Shown: positions 61,992 through 64,000 of the stretch, piece by piece
How the letters are laid out: each line of letters starts with the position of its first letter
Position numbering within the stretch: position 1 is the stretch's first letter
NCBI GenBank assembly: GCA_002110485.1
Contig: MOWL01000089.1
Coordinates: 1,221,841 to 1,285,840 of the forward strand
Direction of reading: 5' to 3'
From: Emergomyces orientalis
Taxonomy: Eukaryota; Ascomycota; Eurotiomycetes; Onygenales; Ajellomycetaceae
Length of the DNA: 64,000 bases
The notes under the pieces: model-generated
Database searches by the model: none
The model's input: only the letters and a program-made list of their open reading frames with translations
Told to the model about the DNA's origin: nothing
Made by a program: the position numbers and the translations under genes

Positions 61992-62119
61992 GGTGTTTGA
62001 GAGTGTGTGAGCGAGCTGATGCTCTTCAAGACCCTCTGCGGTACGAAAGCGATCGCGATTTAGATGTAAAAGAATAAAATAATTTTTGATGAGGTTTCTC
62101 AATGTGACTTTGTATCTTA

Positions 62120-62131
62120 TTTGAATGACAT
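62120..62131. repeat. Target-site duplication of the LINE A insertion (5' side)
   Basis: TTTGAATGACAT at the 5' border of LINE A copy 2, identical to 56656-56667. On the left lies the LINE A leader; on the right lies the B RT just after YIDDIALLCHS. Confidence 0.85.
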
Positions 62132-63285
62132 AATAATGCAATATCATCAATGTAGCTGGGTGTTCTCACTAGCTTTATTTCTCTGTTTTGAAATAATGTT
62201 CTTATATATATCAAAAATAGAATGGGAGAGACTGGAGATCCCTGAGGGACTTCTATTTCAATTTTTGTTTTCTTTTGTTTTATTCCATCAAAAAACAACT
62301 GAATGGTTCTTTCTGACATAAAACAACTGACCCATTTTATCAATGATTTTGGAGTATTTAATTCTACCAGAGTTTGAATTAAATGCTCTTTTGAAACATG
62401 ATCAAATGCCCCTTTTATATTAATAAAAGCAGCAGTTGAAACTAGTTTTTCATTTCTAGCTAATTCTATATCATGAGTTAGAGAAAAAACTGCATCTATT
62501 GCTGAGTTTTGCTTTCTACCCCCTATTTGATCATAAAATAATAGATCAGAGTCAGAGATAGTACTTAGATATGATAATCTAGTAGCTATTATTTTTTCTA
62601 AGACTTTTCCCAAGCAATTTAACAATGATATAATTCTATAGGATTTTGGAATAGTGCTTTTTCTATTTGGTTTTGCAAGTACTATTCCAGTGGCTTTTCT
62701 TCATATCTTGGGATGATATTCTTTTTTCAATAAATTGAAAAGTAATTCAAATATTTCTCCTTTTAACTTAGGATATAATTTTTGTATTATTAAATGATTT
62801 ATTGAGTCAGGGCCTGCAGCAGTTTTCTTTGAGCTTTCAAAAATTGCTGTTTGTAATTCATCTTCTGATAGATCTGATCATATTCATCTTTTCTCTACAT
62901 TTTCAGTATAATCATCTATTGGCATAGAGTTTTCATTTTGAGATACTGGTGGTTTTTGAAATAACATTCTTAACAATGCCTGGCATTTTTCTTCAAAGGA
63001 ATGAGCTTTAATCTCTCTATTCTGATAGTTATATTCTAAAATAGGTAATTTAGCTACTTTTCTTGATTTTGTATAATTAAATGCTTTAAAAATCTCTTTT
63101 TCTTTTGCATTTTCAAGAAAAGTATTCCAGCATGAAGTTTTAGCTGTTTTTATAGTAGTGAAGTATTCATTTCTTATTTCTTTGTATTCTTCATGAGTAA
63201 TGATATCTTTTTTCCATTTTTCTCTGTAAATTGCTAAATTTTTTCTTTTCTCTGATATTTCTTTATTCCACCATGATTTAGAGTA
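62120..63285 (-). pseudogene. LINE B copy 3 ORF2, upper part (reverse transcriptase)
   Basis: About 388 codons in one frame, starting KSWWNKEISEKRKNLAIYR, which matches the linker before the RT in LINE ORF2 proteins. RT landmarks are TAAGPDSINH, TGIVLAKPNRKSTIPKSYR, DQIGGRKQNSAIDA, NIKGAFDHVSKEHL, VPQGSPVSPILFLIYI and the active site SYIDDIALL. There is no TAA, TAG or frameshift, but there are three TGA codons (62884-62886, 62878-62880, 62701-62703). The last lies at HPKI-TGA-RKATGIVL, where related RTs have Trp; the first two fall in the usual W-x-W segment before the RT. Interrupted after YIDD by LINE A. Confidence 0.75.
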
Positions 63286-63394
63286 GGCCCGGTGGCGTAG
63301 CGGTTAACTACGCCGCCATGGCACCCCTGTTTGGCGGCCTTCCCCCCGGGGAATGAATGCCAAGAGGGTGCAGGTTCGATTCCTGCAAGGGCCT
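63286..63394 (+). ncRNA. tRNA-like module with A and B boxes (SINE head or odd tRNA)
   Basis: Internal Pol III promoter elements are clear: an A-box-like TGGCGTAGCGG at 63293-63303 and a perfect B box GGTTCGATTCC at 63373-63383. The T arm folds as GCAGG-TTCGATT-CCTGC. The ends GGCCC and GGGCC pair as an acceptor-like stem, but the next two pairs mismatch. The D arm is a 7-base-pair hairpin (GGCGTAG/CTACGCC), too long for a tRNA. The middle (GCCGCC...GGCGGC) forms another long stem instead of an anticodon arm. At about 108 nt it is therefore not a normal tRNA. A tRNA-derived SINE head is the best guess. It abuts the truncated LINE B copy 3. Confidence 0.6.
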
Positions 63395-64000
63395 CATTAA
63401 CCAATTTCCACTGTTAAATCACAAAACAGTACCGGGGACCCCCGGGTGCACTATAGCGAATCATCGTCAAGCTTAAGGTGTCAGCTCGGGGGATCTTGGG
63501 CGCTAATTCTCCCTGATCTTGTGGGCTAACCCCCCGGGCGTTTCAAGTTAGATCAGTACTAGTTTAGTGGTCTAGGACACCCGCAGGATAGCGAATCATC
63601 GTCAAGCTTAACTGGCCAAGGGACCCACCCCCACTATTCTAGGCACCCACCTCCGGGGAATTGACAGATAAAAACCATCCGATTAGGACACCCTGGGCCT
63701 AGCAAGGACCTAGGTGAGAAGAGGCCTAGGCGCCCTTAATAGGTGGTTAGTGCAAGCAAGACCATGACGGCCAATTGGTAGGCTGGAATGCTGAGATTGG
63801 CAGCCGGAAGGCTAGAAGCTTTAACTAGAATTAGATAGCTTTGGTGTTATTCTTAGTGGTTCTAATTAGGTAGGCTAGTTAAGAGCCTAGTTGGGCGGCG
63901 GTATTATGGGGGGAATGATAACCTCTATGATGGCCCGAGAGGACAGACGCGGTGGTCGGTTATATAGAGTGTTAAAATATGTATATAGCTTAAGTGTAAA
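63395..64000. other. Right-end region of unknown nature, probably repeat body
   Basis: About 600 bases of moderate GC with many CCCCGGG, CCTAGG and TAGGTGG-like words and no open frame of note. It follows the tRNA-like module directly and contains a 24-base direct repeat. It could be the body of a tRNA-derived SINE or the leader of another retroelement running off the window. Confidence 0.4.
63453..63611. repeat. 24-base perfect direct repeat, 135 bases apart
   Basis: The same 24 bases (beginning ATAGCGAATCATCG and ending AAGCTTAA) occur at 63453-63476 and at 63588-63611. Flanks differ beyond the core. The two copies sit just after CACT and GCAGG. No third copy is seen in the rest of the window. 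Confidence 0.85.

Larger units (their letters stand above)
56668..62119 (-). mobile_element. LINE family A, copy 2 (near-intact, about 5.45 kb)
   Basis: Full-length non-LTR retrotransposon inserted in LINE B copy 3. On the minus strand it has a 5' leader of about 130 bases, ORF1 (61991-60639), ORF2 (from 60642), a 3' untranslated part and an (AAT)n tail seen as ATT repeats at 56668-56692. The 12-base flanking duplication (56656-56667 and 62120-62131) marks target-primed insertion. Unlike copy 1 it keeps many CpGs, so it is the younger insertion. The two ORFs have no frameshift, TAA or TAG; they carry only TGA interruptions. Confidence 0.9.
54715..63285 (-). mobile_element. LINE family B, copy 3, split by a LINE A insertion
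   Basis: Long minus-strand B element in two pieces: 63285-62120 (linker after the endonuclease, RT up to the YIDD box) and 56667-54715 (rest of RT, RNase H, C-terminal zinc motif, 3' tail). The pieces join in frame across the 12-base duplication TTTGAATGACAT. The 5' end is missing: the endonuclease is replaced at 63286 by a tRNA-like module. Composition is very AT-rich with almost no CpG. Confidence 0.8.

Noticed and set aside
63453..63611. Direct repeats as a CRISPR array
   Set aside because: Only two copies, 111 bases between them, in a eukaryotic retroelement context.

Overview
The window reads as nuclear DNA of a filamentous ascomycete, most likely of the Eurotiomycetes and possibly of the order Onygenales. 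The reasons are short introns of about 50-110 bases with GTAAGT/GTATGT-type donors, wide intergenic spaces, and a gene set of fungal type: an HNH-nuclease protein, an HsbA/Mp1-type cell-wall protein, a highly reducing polyketide synthase relic, a Zn2Cys6 regulator relic, an F-box protein and a UTP4 homologue. The species cannot be named from the sequence alone.

Layout. 1-9.5 kb: a G1/S-type cyclin (minus strand) with about 6 kb of non-coding DNA upstream, including a 500-base purine-rich tract, then an HNH nuclease-domain gene. 9.5-18.6 kb: gene desert. 18.6-27.8 kb: a dead secondary-metabolite cluster with a broken Zn2Cys6 activator, the 3' half of a PDR-type ABC transporter and the 3' half of a highly reducing PKS. 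The last two are divergent and both lose their 5' halves at the same point near 23.85 kb, so one deletion may have removed both gene starts and their shared promoter. 27.8-32.1 kb: nothing recognised. 32.1-44.8 kb: the conserved genes, namely the HsbA-like GPI protein, UTP4, an F-box protein and a MOSC protein, with relics of a Sar1/Arf-type GTPase and of a protein kinase between them.

45.9 kb to the end is a nested retrotransposon block. Family A is a moderate-GC LINE with two overlapping reading frames: one old copy (about 46.1-51.4 kb, plus strand) and one nearly intact copy (56.67-62.12 kb, minus strand). Family B is a very AT-rich LINE with an RNase H domain: two partial plus-strand copies (51.4-54.56 kb) and one long minus-strand copy (54.7-63.29 kb). 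The intact A copy sits inside the minus-strand B copy, just after its RT YIDD motif, flanked by a 12-base target-site duplication. At the right end come a tRNA-like Pol III promoter module and a unique stretch with a 24-base direct repeat.

The most striking observation: the minus-strand family B ORF2 runs for about 990 codons in one frame with no TAA, no TAG and no frameshift that I could find, but with 12 in-frame TGA codons. Most of these fall where the LINE RT/RNase H family or a sister copy in this window has tryptophan. Family A shows reciprocal TGG/TGA swaps between its two copies. Either TGA is read as Trp (or read through) in these elements, or a mutator with an unusual GG-to-GA preference acts on them. 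Classical CpA-directed RIP would turn TGG into TAG instead. The host genes in the window use TGG for Trp and show no such interruptions.
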